Shown piece after piece: positions 54,244 to 62,784 of a DNA stretch of 64,000 nt. This DNA comes from Mycobacterium sp. UM_WGJ (lineage in GTDB: Bacteria > Actinomycetota > Actinomycetes > Mycobacteriales > Mycobacteriaceae). Within the stretch, counting starts at the first letter, position 1, and every line of letters begins with the position of its first letter. Position numbers and translations under genes: made by a program. The stretch is from positions 186,001 through 250,000 of the forward strand of contig NZ_AUWR01000008.1 in assembly GCF_000455125.1 (NCBI RefSeq). The letters run 5' to 3'. Below the pieces are notes generated by a model. It was not told the origin of the DNA. It saw only the letters and a list, made by a program, of their open reading frames with translations, and did not search any database.

Positions 54244-54286
54244 GAATGACGAAGTTGACTCATTTCTATACTGTAAATCGTCATTC
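54244..54286. promoter_or_regulatory. Inverted repeat GAATGACGA-N25-TCGTCATTC upstream of the TetR pair
   Basis: Perfect 9-bp arms at 54244-54252 and 54278-54286, with their centres 34 bp apart, about three helical turns on the same face. The enclosed AT-rich spacer carries -10-like TATACT/TATAGA sequences. It lies 63-105 bp upstream of the first TetR start in an AT-rich island. Expected role: autoregulation by one or both TetR proteins. Confidence 0.6.
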
Positions 54287-54379
54287 AGCTTTGCTGGCAT
54301 TCTGAAAAACGCCAATTCCGTGGTGCCAGATTGCATTCGGTCTGTCGAGGCTGTCGCACCGGCGATCACCGTTGTCTGG

Positions 54380-55522
54380 CTAGCCGGCGGGTATCGCGAA
54401 GGCGACGAACTGGGTTACCTGACGCGGTGAGAAGTTGTCGTCACTGACCAGCACCACGGTCTGCCGGCCATCGGGCAGCCGTGGGCCGAGCGTCAACCCC
54501 TCGATGTTGTCCAGCGGATCCAGCCCGGGTGTGGTGGACAAGTCGGCCACCAACGTCTTGGTCATCGGAGTCACGGCTGCAGCCGCGAGCGCCGGCATAC
54601 CGAGCACATCGGTTGCATCGGCGATCTCGGCGCGAAACAGGCGTACCGTCGGGCGGTCACTGAACGCACGCTCGATCACCAAGAACGCGGTGTCCGACAG
54701 TGCCACCAGATCAGTGAGGCCGTTGGTTTTGGCCGGGACGGCCGCAGGCTCCAGCGGATAGGCGTACTGCGCGACCGGAGCGTCGGCGTCGAGGCGGTAG
54801 GCGGTGATGCGAGTCAGCGCACCCCGGTCGCGATCCGGCAGCGGGCCGTCGTCATACCCCGGGCCCTCCATTGCGGCGAACAGCATCCGTCCGTCGTCGG
54901 TCACCGTCAGGCCCTCGAGAGTGGTGTTGCGGCGCGGCCCGGTGGGCTGCGCCGACATCGCCAGCTGCGTCGGCAGGGTAAACCGGCCGAGGTAGCTACC
55001 GTCCAGCCCGGCGATACGCACCCACGGGTCGGCCAACACCGCACCGCGTGGGCCGTCGGTGCGCCGCTCCCCCTCTGAGGACCAATACAACCGTTGGCGG
55101 CCGGCATCGAAGGCGATGCCTTCGGGGTCCGGCGGTATGACGGGCGGCGTCGCATCGAAGGCCTGGGGCTCGAACGGACGCCCGTCGGAGTCCAGCAGCG
55201 GGTTCATGGCACTGACCGCCAGCCCGTCGACGCCGCGGTCGGACACCGTGAGCCGCACCGTATAAAAGCGGGCGGGGCCGTTGGCCGAGCGGTCATCGCT
55301 GATCACGTAGTAGCAATCACGGCCCGGGTCGTAGCTGATTCCGGACAGGCCACCCACGACAGTGCCGGCGAACCTGGTGTTCGGTGCCAGTAGTGCCTGG
55401 CCCAGATACTGCAGTCCGGCGGTCGTCGTGGGGTTCTCGCACGGCGTGCAACCCGCAAGTGCAGCACCAACGGTCAGCAGCGCACCGCACAGCGCCGGTA
55501 ACCGGCTCCACGTCCTACGCAC
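54380..55522 (-). CDS. Lipoprotein with esterase-like activity-of-phytase domain
   Basis: A 380-residue exported protein. Signal peptide with lipobox LAGC (Cys about residue 25) followed by a beta-propeller-like domain of the phytase-like esterase family (PF13449-type): GGLSGISYDPGRDCYYVISDDRS, DPEGIAFD, TTLEGLTVTDDGRMLFAAMEGP and DNIEGLTLGPRLPDG. Ca-dependent hydrolysis of phospho- or carboxylic esters at the cell surface is possible but unproven. Minus-strand TAGATT (55534-55529) lies six bases before GTG 55522: leaderless. Confidence 0.85.
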   Translation of the reverse strand: MRRTWSRLPALCGALLTVGAALAGCTPCENPTTTAGLQYLGQALLAPNTRFAGTVVGGLSGISYDPGRDCYYVISDDRSANGPARFYTVRLTVSDRGVDGLAVSAMNPLLDSDGRPFEPQAFDATPPVIPPDPEGIAFDAGRQRLYWSSEGERRTDGPRGAVLADPWVRIAGLDGSYLGRFTLPTQLAMSAQPTGPRRNTTLEGLTVTDDGRMLFAAMEGPGYDDGPLPDRDRGALTRITAYRLDADAPVAQYAYPLEPAAVPAKTNGLTDLVALSDTAFLVIERAFSDRPTVRLFRAEIADATDVLGMPALAAAAVTPMTKTLVADLSTTPGLDPLDNIEGLTLGPRLPDGRQTVVLVSDDNFSPRQVTQFVAFAIPAG

Positions 55523-55528
55523 CTCGGT

Positions 55529-55570
55529 AATCTAAAACGCGGTTTACCGGCGGCCTCACCTGGATACGGT
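55529..55570. promoter_or_regulatory. Divergent leaderless promoters with near-palindrome TAAAACG-CGGTTTA
   Basis: Minus-strand TAGATT (55534-55529) serves the lipoprotein; plus-strand TACGGT (55565-55570) lies 7 bases before GTG 55578 of the acyl-CoA oxidase. Between them 55533-55546 reads TAAAACG-CGGTTTA, a 7-bp dyad with one mismatch, a possible operator for both genes. Confidence 0.4.
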
Positions 55571-55577
55571 GCATGAG

Positions 55578-57524
55578 GTGACCACTTCCGATGCCCTGCG
55601 CGACACTTTGGACGGCCGCTGGCGGACGGTGAAAAACCAGGTCCGGGCCACTCTGTGCGATGAGAAGTTTCGTCCGCACTACACACCGAACACGGCTATC
55701 GCCCGCGCCAAGGTCGCCGAACAACTCCGGATCATGGCCGGCTCCGGCGTGGCGGCGGACAGTTTCCGCAAGGAACACGGCGGCACCGGCGACGTCGGCG
55801 CGGCGATCACCATGATCGAGATGTTGGCGATGTCGGATCTGTCGCTGATGGTCAAGGCCGGGGTCCAATGGGGGCTGTTCGGCGGCGCAGTGGAGAACCT
55901 GGGCACCGAACGACACCACCGCGCCTACGTCGAGAAGATCATCGACCTCGACCTGCTCGGTTGTTTTGCGATGACCGAGACCGGCCACGGCAGCGACGTG
56001 CAGTCGCTGGAGACCACCGCCACCTACGACCCGGCCTCCCAAGAATTTGTGATCGACTCCGCCACGGGATCGGCACGCAAGGACTACATCGGTGGAGCCG
56101 CCGAAACCGCCACCGTTGCGGCGGTTTTCGCCCAGCTCATCACCGGTGGCGAATGCCACGGCGTGCATTGCTTCCTGGTGCCGATCCGCGACGCGCAGGG
56201 CAACGATCTGCCCGGTGTGGTCACCTCGGACTGCCACTACAAGGGCGGTCTACCGGGGGTGGACAACGGACGCATCGTCTTCGACCATGTTCGGGTGCCC
56301 CGGGAGAACCTGCTGAATCGCTATGCCGATGTCGAACCGGACGGCAGTTATCGGTCATCGATTGAGAGCGACGGCCGGCGGTTCTTCACCATGATCGGCA
56401 CCCTGATCCGAGGGCGGGTCTCGGTGGGCGGAAGCGCAGGCGCCGCCGCCCGGGTCGCCCTGGACATCGCTACCCGATATGCGTTGCAGCGCAGGCAGTT
56501 CAGCGCCCCAAGCGACGACGGGATCGAACACGAGGTGCTCATCATCGATTACCTGGTTCACCAGCGCCGCCTGTTCCCGCTGATTGCCCGCTCCTATGCC
56601 CTGCAGTTCGCCCAGAACGAGCTGGTGGGTCGCTGCCATGATCTGCAGACCGCCGACGAACCCGACGCCGAAGAACAACGCGAACTGGAGGCACGAGCAG
56701 CCGGGCTCAAGGCCGCCAACACCTGGCACGCGTCCCGGGCCATCCAGGAGGCGCGCGAGGCCTGCGGCGGCGCCGGCTACATGGCCGAGAACCGGCTGAT
56801 CGCACTGCGCGCGGACGTTGATGTGTTCACCACCTTCGAGGGCGACAACCACGTGCTGACGCAACTGGTGGCCAAGCAGCTGCTGACCACCTACGCCGAC
56901 GACATCGCCGACATGAGCCCAGTCGGGTGGGTGCGATTCGCGGCTGAGACTGTCGGGGATCGGGTGCTCAAACGCACTGCCGCCGAGACGATCATCCAGA
57001 CCATCGTGGACGCCCGGCAGGACAGCGAGGAGGAGGGCAGCCTGTTCAACCGCGGCACGCAGGTGCACATGTTCGAAGACCGCGAGGAATATCTGCTGAC
57101 CTCGGTGGCACGGCGGCTCAGAGGCAAGGCCCAGGAAATGAGCGACTTCGATGCCTTCAACGCGGTCCAGGACCACCTGCTGCATGCGGCCACCGCGCAC
57201 ATCGACCGCGTCGTGCTGGAGGCGTTCGTCGCCGGGATCGACTCCTGCCCGGATCCCGACGCCCGCGAACTGCTGGAGCTGGTGTGCGACCTCTACGCGC
57301 TCAGCGTCATCGAGGACGACAAAGCCTGGTTCATCGAGCACCGGTATCTGTCCACCGATCGAGCCAAGGCCGTCACCCGCGGCATCAATGACCGGTGCCG
57401 GAAATTGCGCCCGCACGCCCAGACTCTGATCGACGGGTTCGGCATCCCCGAAGAATTGCGGTACGCCGAGATGCTGCACCCCGAACACCTGTCGGTACCG
57501 CCCGCCGGTGCGTCCACCGGGTAG
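55578..57524 (+). CDS. Acyl-CoA oxidase/dehydrogenase family protein (ACOX-like)
   Basis: A 648-residue flavoenzyme of the acyl-CoA oxidase type, longer than ordinary acyl-CoA dehydrogenases because of an extra C-terminal helical domain. Visible: FAMTETGHGSDVQSLETTATYD (substrate/FAD contacts), VFDHVRVPRENLLNRY, RRQFSAP and the catalytic region EACGGAGYMAENRLIALRADVDVFTTFEGDNHVL. It would oxidise acyl-CoA to enoyl-CoA in fatty acid or sterol side-chain degradation. GTG 55578 is preferred because TACGGT precedes it by 7 bases; GTG 55569 would add three residues. Confidence 0.88.
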   Translation: MTTSDALRDTLDGRWRTVKNQVRATLCDEKFRPHYTPNTAIARAKVAEQLRIMAGSGVAADSFRKEHGGTGDVGAAITMIEMLAMSDLSLMVKAGVQWGLFGGAVENLGTERHHRAYVEKIIDLDLLGCFAMTETGHGSDVQSLETTATYDPASQEFVIDSATGSARKDYIGGAAETATVAAVFAQLITGGECHGVHCFLVPIRDAQGNDLPGVVTSDCHYKGGLPGVDNGRIVFDHVRVPRENLLNRYADVEPDGSYRSSIESDGRRFFTMIGTLIRGRVSVGGSAGAAARVALDIATRYALQRRQFSAPSDDGIEHEVLIIDYLVHQRRLFPLIARSYALQFAQNELVGRCHDLQTADEPDAEEQRELEARAAGLKAANTWHASRAIQEAREACGGAGYMAENRLIALRADVDVFTTFEGDNHVLTQLVAKQLLTTYADDIADMSPVGWVRFAAETVGDRVLKRTAAETIIQTIVDARQDSEEEGSLFNRGTQVHMFEDREEYLLTSVARRLRGKAQEMSDFDAFNAVQDHLLHAATAHIDRVVLEAFVAGIDSCPDPDARELLELVCDLYALSVIEDDKAWFIEHRYLSTDRAKAVTRGINDRCRKLRPHAQTLIDGFGIPEELRYAEMLHPEHLSVPPAGASTG

Positions 57525-57574
57525 CCGTCTTTATAGGCTGTCTGGACCCCAGACCGAACAAAGGAGTACCTCTC

Positions 57575-57967
57575 ATGGCGTGGTTCCTCGCCCTGAATGC
57601 CACCCCCACCAAGGGCGTGCAAGCGCCCACCTATGAGCTGCACGAAACCGCTGATCTCGAGCGGATCACCGAGGAGATGGCCACCTTCGCGGCCACCGAC
57701 CGGGCCGTGGCAGTTCCCGCCGTCTTCAACAACGGCCGCCAGCAGGTCACCGTGTACGTGCGGCCGGCCGCCTGGGGCGCGTGGGCGATCTACGAGCTCA
57801 GCGAAGAAGAGCGTCGCGAGATGATGGCCAACAATCCGCTGGTCAACGCGCTCGCCCAGGCCCGTGCCGCCAAGCAGCAGGGACAGCCACAGCAGGCGCC
57901 GGCGATGTTCGCACCGCAGCAGCCGCCTTCGCAGGCGGGTCCGTCGGCGATTCCCCGGCTGGACTAA
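57575..57967 (+). CDS. Conserved hypothetical protein (Rv2342-like)
   Basis: A 130-residue cytoplasmic protein of unknown function. The N-terminal 85 residues are compact (MAWFLALNATPTKG..., VTVYVRPAAWGAWAIYELSEEERREM); the remainder is a Gln/Pro/Ala-rich tail. Position before tRNA-Asn and dnaG fits Rv2342, which is shorter (about 85 residues as I recall), so the tail is an extension. AAGGAG at 57561-57566 lies eight bases upstream of ATG 57575. Confidence 0.8.
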   Translation: MAWFLALNATPTKGVQAPTYELHETADLERITEEMATFAATDRAVAVPAVFNNGRQQVTVYVRPAAWGAWAIYELSEEERREMMANNPLVNALAQARAAKQQGQPQQAPAMFAPQQPPSQAGPSAIPRLD

Positions 57968-57989
57968 ACGCCGCCGGCCTCAAACGTGG

Positions 57990-58062
57990 CTCCCCCGGGT
58001 GGACTCGAACCACCAACCCTCCGGTTAACAGCCGAATGCTCTGCCAATTGAGCTACAGGGGA
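57990..58062 (-). tRNA. asnT: tRNA-Asn (GUU)
   Basis: A complete cloverleaf on the minus strand: acceptor UCCCCUG/CGGGGGA, D arm GCUC/GAGC, anticodon loop CUGUUAA with GUU, T arm GGUGG/CCACC, discriminator G. CCA is encoded at 57989-57987. It lies between the Rv2342-like gene and dnaG. Confidence 0.97.
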
Positions 58063-58196
58063 TTGCTGTCCTCGCGGACTTGCAAGACTCTAGCGCATAC
58101 CGAAACCACCGCGGTGCAACGGGGGTCGCACCCGGCCCCCGTCGCACCGCGTGAGGCAGGATGGAAGCACTGCATCGACTGTTTTAAGGGGCCGCA

Positions 58197-58454
58197 TTGA
58201 TCGGGTATGTCGTGGTGATGGGGGTCGGCTACGTGATGGGCACCAAAGCCGGCCGCCGCCGCTACGAGCAGATTGTCAGCACCTATCACGCGGTGACGAG
58301 CAGCCCGGTCGCCAAGGCGCTGATCGACAAAGGACGGCGCAGCATCGCCGACCGGATCCATCCCGATCCGACGATGGTGACGCTGACCGAACTCGAGGAC
58401 GGCATCACCGTGGTGCGGCCGGAGGAGCCAGACGACGACAACCCGCGGCGGTGA
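58197..58454 (+). CDS. Small conserved protein with N-terminal membrane segment
   Basis: An 85-residue protein: a short hydrophobic N-terminus (IGYVVVMGVGYVMGTKAGRRRYEQI), a basic stretch and an acidic tail (RPEEPDDDNPRR). The pattern G-Y-V-M-G-T-K-A-G-R-R-R-Y-E resembles small YtxH-like envelope proteins of actinobacteria. Start TTG 58197 with AAGGGG five bases upstream. Function unknown. It converges with dnaG, 11 bases between stops. Confidence 0.8.
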   Translation: MIGYVVVMGVGYVMGTKAGRRRYEQIVSTYHAVTSSPVAKALIDKGRRSIADRIHPDPTMVTLTELEDGITVVRPEEPDDDNPRR

Positions 58455-58465
58455 GCTCCGCGACC

Positions 58466-60394
58466 TCAGGCGGTCAGATCGTCGCCGCTGGCCTGTTCCA
58501 GCAGGCTTCGCCGGTAGGCCTCCATGGCCACCAGATCGCCGAAGAGCGCGTGGTATTCGTCGCTGTGCTCCACCGGAGACATGCGCTGCAGTTTGGACTT
58601 GACCTCGGCGATCTGGCGGCCCACCCACACCTCCTGGAGGCGGGCCAGCACGCCGCCGATATAGCGCGGCAGCTTGTCCTCATCGACGCGGATGGCCTCC
58701 ACGCTCAACTCGTGGATCAGCGCGGTGGTCAGCGACGAAGGCGTCTGCTCGCGCACGGTCTCGATCCACTGCGCGCCGCCGGTGCCGGCCACTCCCGCCG
58801 TCCCCCCGGCCGCATCGATCGCCGAGCGCACCGCGGCATAGCCGGGGTGGGTAAAGCTCTCCACCGTCAAGGTGTCGAACACCGGCCCGGCCAGCGCCGG
58901 GTACTGCAGAGCCGCTTTGAGCGCCTCACGCTGCGGCCACAACGTCGGATCGGTCGGGTTCGGTCGGGCGACCGCCGGCTTTTCGGCCGGGCCGGCGGCC
59001 GCGGGAGACGCCGGACGGTCCCGAGCCGGCCCGCTGCTTTTGGCATCGCCCTTGGCCTCGTTCTTGGCCCGCGCACGCACCCGGCCGATCACCTGCGCGA
59101 CGTCGTCCCAGCCCACCCAGCCGGCCAGCTGGCGCGCGTATTCGTCGCGCAGCGTCGGGTCCTTGATCGCAGCGACCATCGGCACGCAACGGCGCAGCGC
59201 AGCGACCCGGCCCTCGGCTGTCTCCAGGTCCATCTCCGCGAGCGCGGTGCGCACCGCGAACTCGAACAGCGGGGTGCGGCGTGCCACCAGGTCGCGCAGC
59301 GCTTCGTCGCCGTGTGCCAGGCGCAGATCACACGGATCCATGCCGTCGGCGGCGACCGCGACGAATGACTGTCCGGCCAGCTGCTGCTCACCCTCGAGCG
59401 CCTTGACCGCGGCGGCACGGCCCGCCGCATCGCCGTCGAAGACGTAGATCAGTTCACCTCGAAAGAACTTGTCGTCCATCATCAGTCGGCGCAGCATCGC
59501 CAGGTGCTCATCGCCGAAGGCGGTACCGCACGAGGCGACCGCGGTGGTGACGCCTGCCAGATGCATTGCCATCACATCGGTGTAGCCCTCGACGACGATC
59601 GCCTGGTGTCCGCGGGCGATGTCTCGTTTGGCCAGGTCCAGGCCGAACAGCACGTTGGACTTCTTGTACAGCGTGGTTTCGGGGGTGTTGACGTACTTGG
59701 CCTCCATCGGGTCGTCGTCGAACAACCGGCGCGCACCGAACCCGATCACCTCCCCCGCCGACGAACGGATCGGCCACAGCAGCCGGCGGTGGAACCGGTC
59801 CATCGGGCCGCGACGCCCTTCGCGGGACAGCCCGGCGGCCTCCAGCTCCTTGAACTCGAAACCCTTGCGCAGCAGATGTTTGGTCAGGCCGTCCCACCCG
59901 GATGGGGCGAAACCGCACCCGAACCGCTCGGCGGCGGCGGCATCAAAGTTTCGCTCGGTAAGATACTTGCGCGCCGGTGCGGCCTCAGGGGTGCTCAGCG
60001 CCGCCGCGTAGAACTCGGCAGCCGCCGCATTGGCGGCGATCAGCCGGCTGCGGCCGCCGCGCTCGCGCTGGATGTTGGTCGCCGACGCGCCGGTGTAGGT
60101 GATGGTGTGGCCGACCCGGTCGGCCAGCAGCTCGACCGCCTCGACGAAACTGGCGTGCTCGATCTTCTGCACGAAGGCGTAGACGTCGCCGCCTTCCCCG
60201 CAGCCGAAGCAGTGGAACAGGCCGTGGTTGGGCCGGACGTGAAACGACGGCGACTTCTCGTTGTGAAACGGGCACAAGCCCTTGAGCGAGTCGGCGCCGG
60301 CGCGTCTGAGCTGCACGTAGTCACCGACCACGTCCTCGATTCGGACACGTTCGCGGATAGCGGCGATGTCGCGATCGGAGATGCGGCCTGGCAC
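58466..60394 (-). CDS. dnaG: DNA primase DnaG
   Basis: A 642-residue primase that makes RNA primers at the replication fork. Zinc-binding domain: CPFH...CFGC (residues about 42-67). The catalytic TOPRIM core shows VVEGYTDVMAMHLAG and YVFDGDAAG (metal-binding acidic residues). A C-terminal helical DnaB-interaction domain follows an Ala/Pro/Lys linker. The N-terminus GRISDRDIAAIRERVRIEDVVGDYVQLRRAG matches M. tuberculosis DnaG. GTG 60394 is six bases after minus-strand TACACT (60406-60401), so leaderless. Here dnaG is separated from dgt by a PknH-sensor gene. Confidence 0.97.
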   Translation of the reverse strand: MPGRISDRDIAAIRERVRIEDVVGDYVQLRRAGADSLKGLCPFHNEKSPSFHVRPNHGLFHCFGCGEGGDVYAFVQKIEHASFVEAVELLADRVGHTITYTGASATNIQRERGGRSRLIAANAAAAEFYAAALSTPEAAPARKYLTERNFDAAAAERFGCGFAPSGWDGLTKHLLRKGFEFKELEAAGLSREGRRGPMDRFHRRLLWPIRSSAGEVIGFGARRLFDDDPMEAKYVNTPETTLYKKSNVLFGLDLAKRDIARGHQAIVVEGYTDVMAMHLAGVTTAVASCGTAFGDEHLAMLRRLMMDDKFFRGELIYVFDGDAAGRAAAVKALEGEQQLAGQSFVAVAADGMDPCDLRLAHGDEALRDLVARRTPLFEFAVRTALAEMDLETAEGRVAALRRCVPMVAAIKDPTLRDEYARQLAGWVGWDDVAQVIGRVRARAKNEAKGDAKSSGPARDRPASPAAAGPAEKPAVARPNPTDPTLWPQREALKAALQYPALAGPVFDTLTVESFTHPGYAAVRSAIDAAGGTAGVAGTGGAQWIETVREQTPSSLTTALIHELSVEAIRVDEDKLPRYIGGVLARLQEVWVGRQIAEVKSKLQRMSPVEHSDEYHALFGDLVAMEAYRRSLLEQASGDDLTA

Positions 60395-60544
60395 GGGGTC
60401 AGTGTAGAGCGCGCCGCCATCTGCACCACCGCGATCGCGTGCACGGCGGAGCCGGGCGAAGCGGATCGCCGCCATCTGCCCAGCCCTCGGTACCGGAACC
60501 GCCCATGTTTTAATGACGGGTCAACTGCTGCGTCAGGGGCGTGA

Positions 60545-61312
60545 ATGAACTCGAAACGGGTCTGGTTGCTGACCCTTGTCGCCGTCGCCGTGCTCGCCGC
60601 GGCCGCGGTGACGACCTGGCTGGTGCTGCCCGACCGGTCGCGTAGTGCGGCCGGCGTCACCGGCGAGACCGTCAAGCAGGTGCTGCTCAACGGCACCGAG
60701 TTGACCGCAATGCTGGACCAGCCCTTCACCACTGTCACCGGCCCGCCGTCCTACGGCGGCCTGGAGGCGATGGACGACTCAGCAACCCCCGGCGACTGCG
60801 TGGGAGTCCTCGACGTCGCGCAGCGAAGCGTGTATGCCTCGGCCCCCGTCCAGAGCTACGCGCGTGAGACCTGGATCGACCCCGAGCCCGCTCACGACGG
60901 CTTCAAGCCGCTCGACACCCGGGTGATGTTCGTCAAGGAGGCCGTGGTCGCCCTGCCCACCGCCGACGACGCGCGGCAACTGTTCGATAAGTTCACCGAG
61001 CAGTGGAAGCACTGCGACGGTCAACCGGTCAACGCGGCCGACCCGGACACGGCCGGATCGCCGCACCTCCGCGGCACCGAGATGCACATCACCGACGTGC
61101 GGATCACCGACGATGTCCTGGCCGCATCGATCGTGCTGGACAAGAGCCCTAAGGCGCCGGACACCCGCGCGATCGGGCTGCAGGACAACTGCATCGTCGG
61201 TGTCCTGATCGCCTTCACCGGAACCGAGAACGCCAGTGGTTCCGGTGACCCGCAGACCAGCAGCACCGATGTCGTGCGGGCGATGATGGACAAGGTCGCC
61301 AAGCTCGGCTGA
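60545..61312 (+). CDS. Exported PknH-like sensor-domain protein
   Basis: A 255-residue protein: one N-terminal membrane anchor (VWLLTLVAVAVLAAAAVTTWLVL) and an extracellular domain of the PknH-sensor type (PF14032-like), with conserved cysteines (GDCVGVLDVAQRSVYAS, KHCDGQ, DNCIVGV) expected to form two disulphides. In PknH this domain is attached to a Ser/Thr kinase; here it stands alone, as in several mycobacterial lipoproteins. The ligand is unknown. Inserted between dnaG and dgt on the opposite strand. Confidence 0.85.
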   Translation: MNSKRVWLLTLVAVAVLAAAAVTTWLVLPDRSRSAAGVTGETVKQVLLNGTELTAMLDQPFTTVTGPPSYGGLEAMDDSATPGDCVGVLDVAQRSVYASAPVQSYARETWIDPEPAHDGFKPLDTRVMFVKEAVVALPTADDARQLFDKFTEQWKHCDGQPVNAADPDTAGSPHLRGTEMHITDVRITDDVLAASIVLDKSPKAPDTRAIGLQDNCIVGVLIAFTGTENASGSGDPQTSSTDVVRAMMDKVAKLG

Positions 61313-61395
61313 GTTCATCCGCGGTGGCCGCACGCACGGCGAAGCCGGGTGCTGGGCGCTCCCCTACTTGCGGGGGCGGGCCCGCCGCTGTGTCA

Positions 61396-62649
61396 CTAGC
61401 CCGCGACGAGGCGTTCCAGCCGCCCCTCGGTGCATGACGCGATCTGGTCGACGACCACCCGCAGCCGTGCATTGTCGTCAGCCGCGGCGTTGAACGCCGG
61501 AACGAAGATCGGGTCCAGGCTCTCCGGTGCCGTGGCGAGCAGCCGGTGCGCGACCTCGTGCACCTGCTCACGCTGGGCGGCCTGAATCCTGCGGTGCTGG
61601 TCCGACGATATGATGAACTGCACCGCAAGGGTTTTCAGCACGGCTACTTCAGCCCGCACTAGTTCAGGCACTTCCAGGTTTGCCTGGTAACGGGTCAGCG
61701 GTCCCGGGCCGGCGGCGTCGTGGGTGGCGGTGATCGCCGCGGAGGCGAAGCGCCCGACCAGTTCACTGGTCAGCCGTTTGAGTGCCACCGACGCCGACAG
61801 TGTCGCGTCGTAATCACCCACAGCGGCCACCACCGGCAGTTCGGTGAGCCGGCGAGCCGCCCCGGCCAGATCGTGCACCCCGTGGGGGTCGCCCAGACGC
61901 GTCAGTTCGGCCACGGTCGAGGCGTCGGCGAGCACCCGCAGGTCGATCCGGCCGGAGATGACGCCGTCTTCAACGTCATGCACCGAGTAGGCGACATCGT
62001 CGGCCCAGTCCATGATCTGCGACTCCAGACAGACGCGTCCCTCCGGTGCGCCGCGGCGCATCCAGTCAGCGGCCTCCCGGTCGTCGTCGTAGAAGCCGAA
62101 CTTGGTCCGTACCGAGCCGTCTGTCGCGTGGCGGAACCACGGGTATTTGGTGACCGCATCCAGCGTCGCCCGGCTCAGATTCAGGCCCGCACTCGCACCG
62201 TCCGGACCCAGGACCTTGGGCTCCAAACTGGTCAAGATGCGGAAGTTCTGCGCGTTTCCCTCGAATCCGCCACAGCTCGCAGCGATTTCGTTGAGCGCCT
62301 GCTCACCGTTGTGTCCGTAAGGCGGGTGGCCGATATCGTGAGCCAGGCCGGCCAGGTCCACCAGGTCAGGGTCGCAGCCCAATCCGATCGCCATCCCCCG
62401 CCCGATCTGCGCGACCTCCAGCGAGTGGGTCAGGCGGGTGCGCGGGGTGTCGCCGTCTCGGGGGCCGACCACCTGGGTCTTGTCGGCCAGCCGGCGCAGG
62501 GCAGCACTGTGCAGCACCCTGGCCCGGTCGCGGGCGAAGTCAGTGCGGTGCTGGCCGCCGGTTCCGGGCAGGCCGGCGGTTTTCGACGACTCCGCCACGA
62601 TGCGTTCGCGGTCGTGCGCGTCGTAGCTGTCGCAGGAGTTGGTAGCCAC
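61396..62649 (-). CDS. dgt: Deoxyguanosinetriphosphate triphosphohydrolase (dGTPase)
   Basis: A 417-residue HD-domain dNTP triphosphohydrolase. Metal ligands: H in [10 protein letters not shown] in [15 protein letters not shown] and a distal D in [13 protein letters not shown]. It cleaves dGTP (or other dNTPs) to nucleoside plus triphosphate. Very similar to Rv2344c. Minus-strand TAGACT (62662-62657) lies exactly 7 bases before GTG 62649, fixing the start; the open frame to 63642 is antisense to the next gene and not real. Confidence 0.96.
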   Translation of the reverse strand: MATNSCDSYDAHDRERIVAESSKTAGLPGTGGQHRTDFARDRARVLHSAALRRLADKTQVVGPRDGDTPRTRLTHSLEVAQIGRGMAIGLGCDPDLVDLAGLAHDIGHPPYGHNGEQALNEIAASCGGFEGNAQNFRILTSLEPKVLGPDGASAGLNLSRATLDAVTKYPWFRHATDGSVRTKFGFYDDDREAADWMRRGAPEGRVCLESQIMDWADDVAYSVHDVEDGVISGRIDLRVLADASTVAELTRLGDPHGVHDLAGAARRLTELPVVAAVGDYDATLSASVALKRLTSELVGRFASAAITATHDAAGPGPLTRYQANLEVPELVRAEVAVLKTLAVQFIISSDQHRRIQAAQREQVHEVAHRLLATAPESLDPIFVPAFNAAADDNARLRVVVDQIASCTEGRLERLVAG

Positions 62650-62656
62650 CGCCGCC

Positions 62657-62777
62657 AGTCTATTTTGACCCGACCCGAGACCATGACACCGCGGGCCGAA
62701 GTTCGGCATCCGACCGCTGCGAACCGAGTGGGCCGGTCGCAGAATTCCGTCGATCACCCCCCGATCACATATAGATT
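62657..62777. promoter_or_regulatory. Divergent leaderless promoters of dgt and the TPM-domain gene
   Basis: TAGACT on the minus strand (62662-62657) is 7 bases from the dgt GTG; TAGATT on the plus strand (62772-62777) is 7 bases from the ATG 62785. Both match TANNNT, and neither gene has a Shine-Dalgarno sequence. The 135-bp gap holds no other gene. Confidence 0.55.
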
Positions 62778-62784
62778 TACCGGC

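Noticed and set aside
61365-61395. GC-only palindrome GGCGGGCCCGCC between converging genes
   Set aside because: Could be a terminator, but so GC-rich and short that chance in this genome is a fair explanation.
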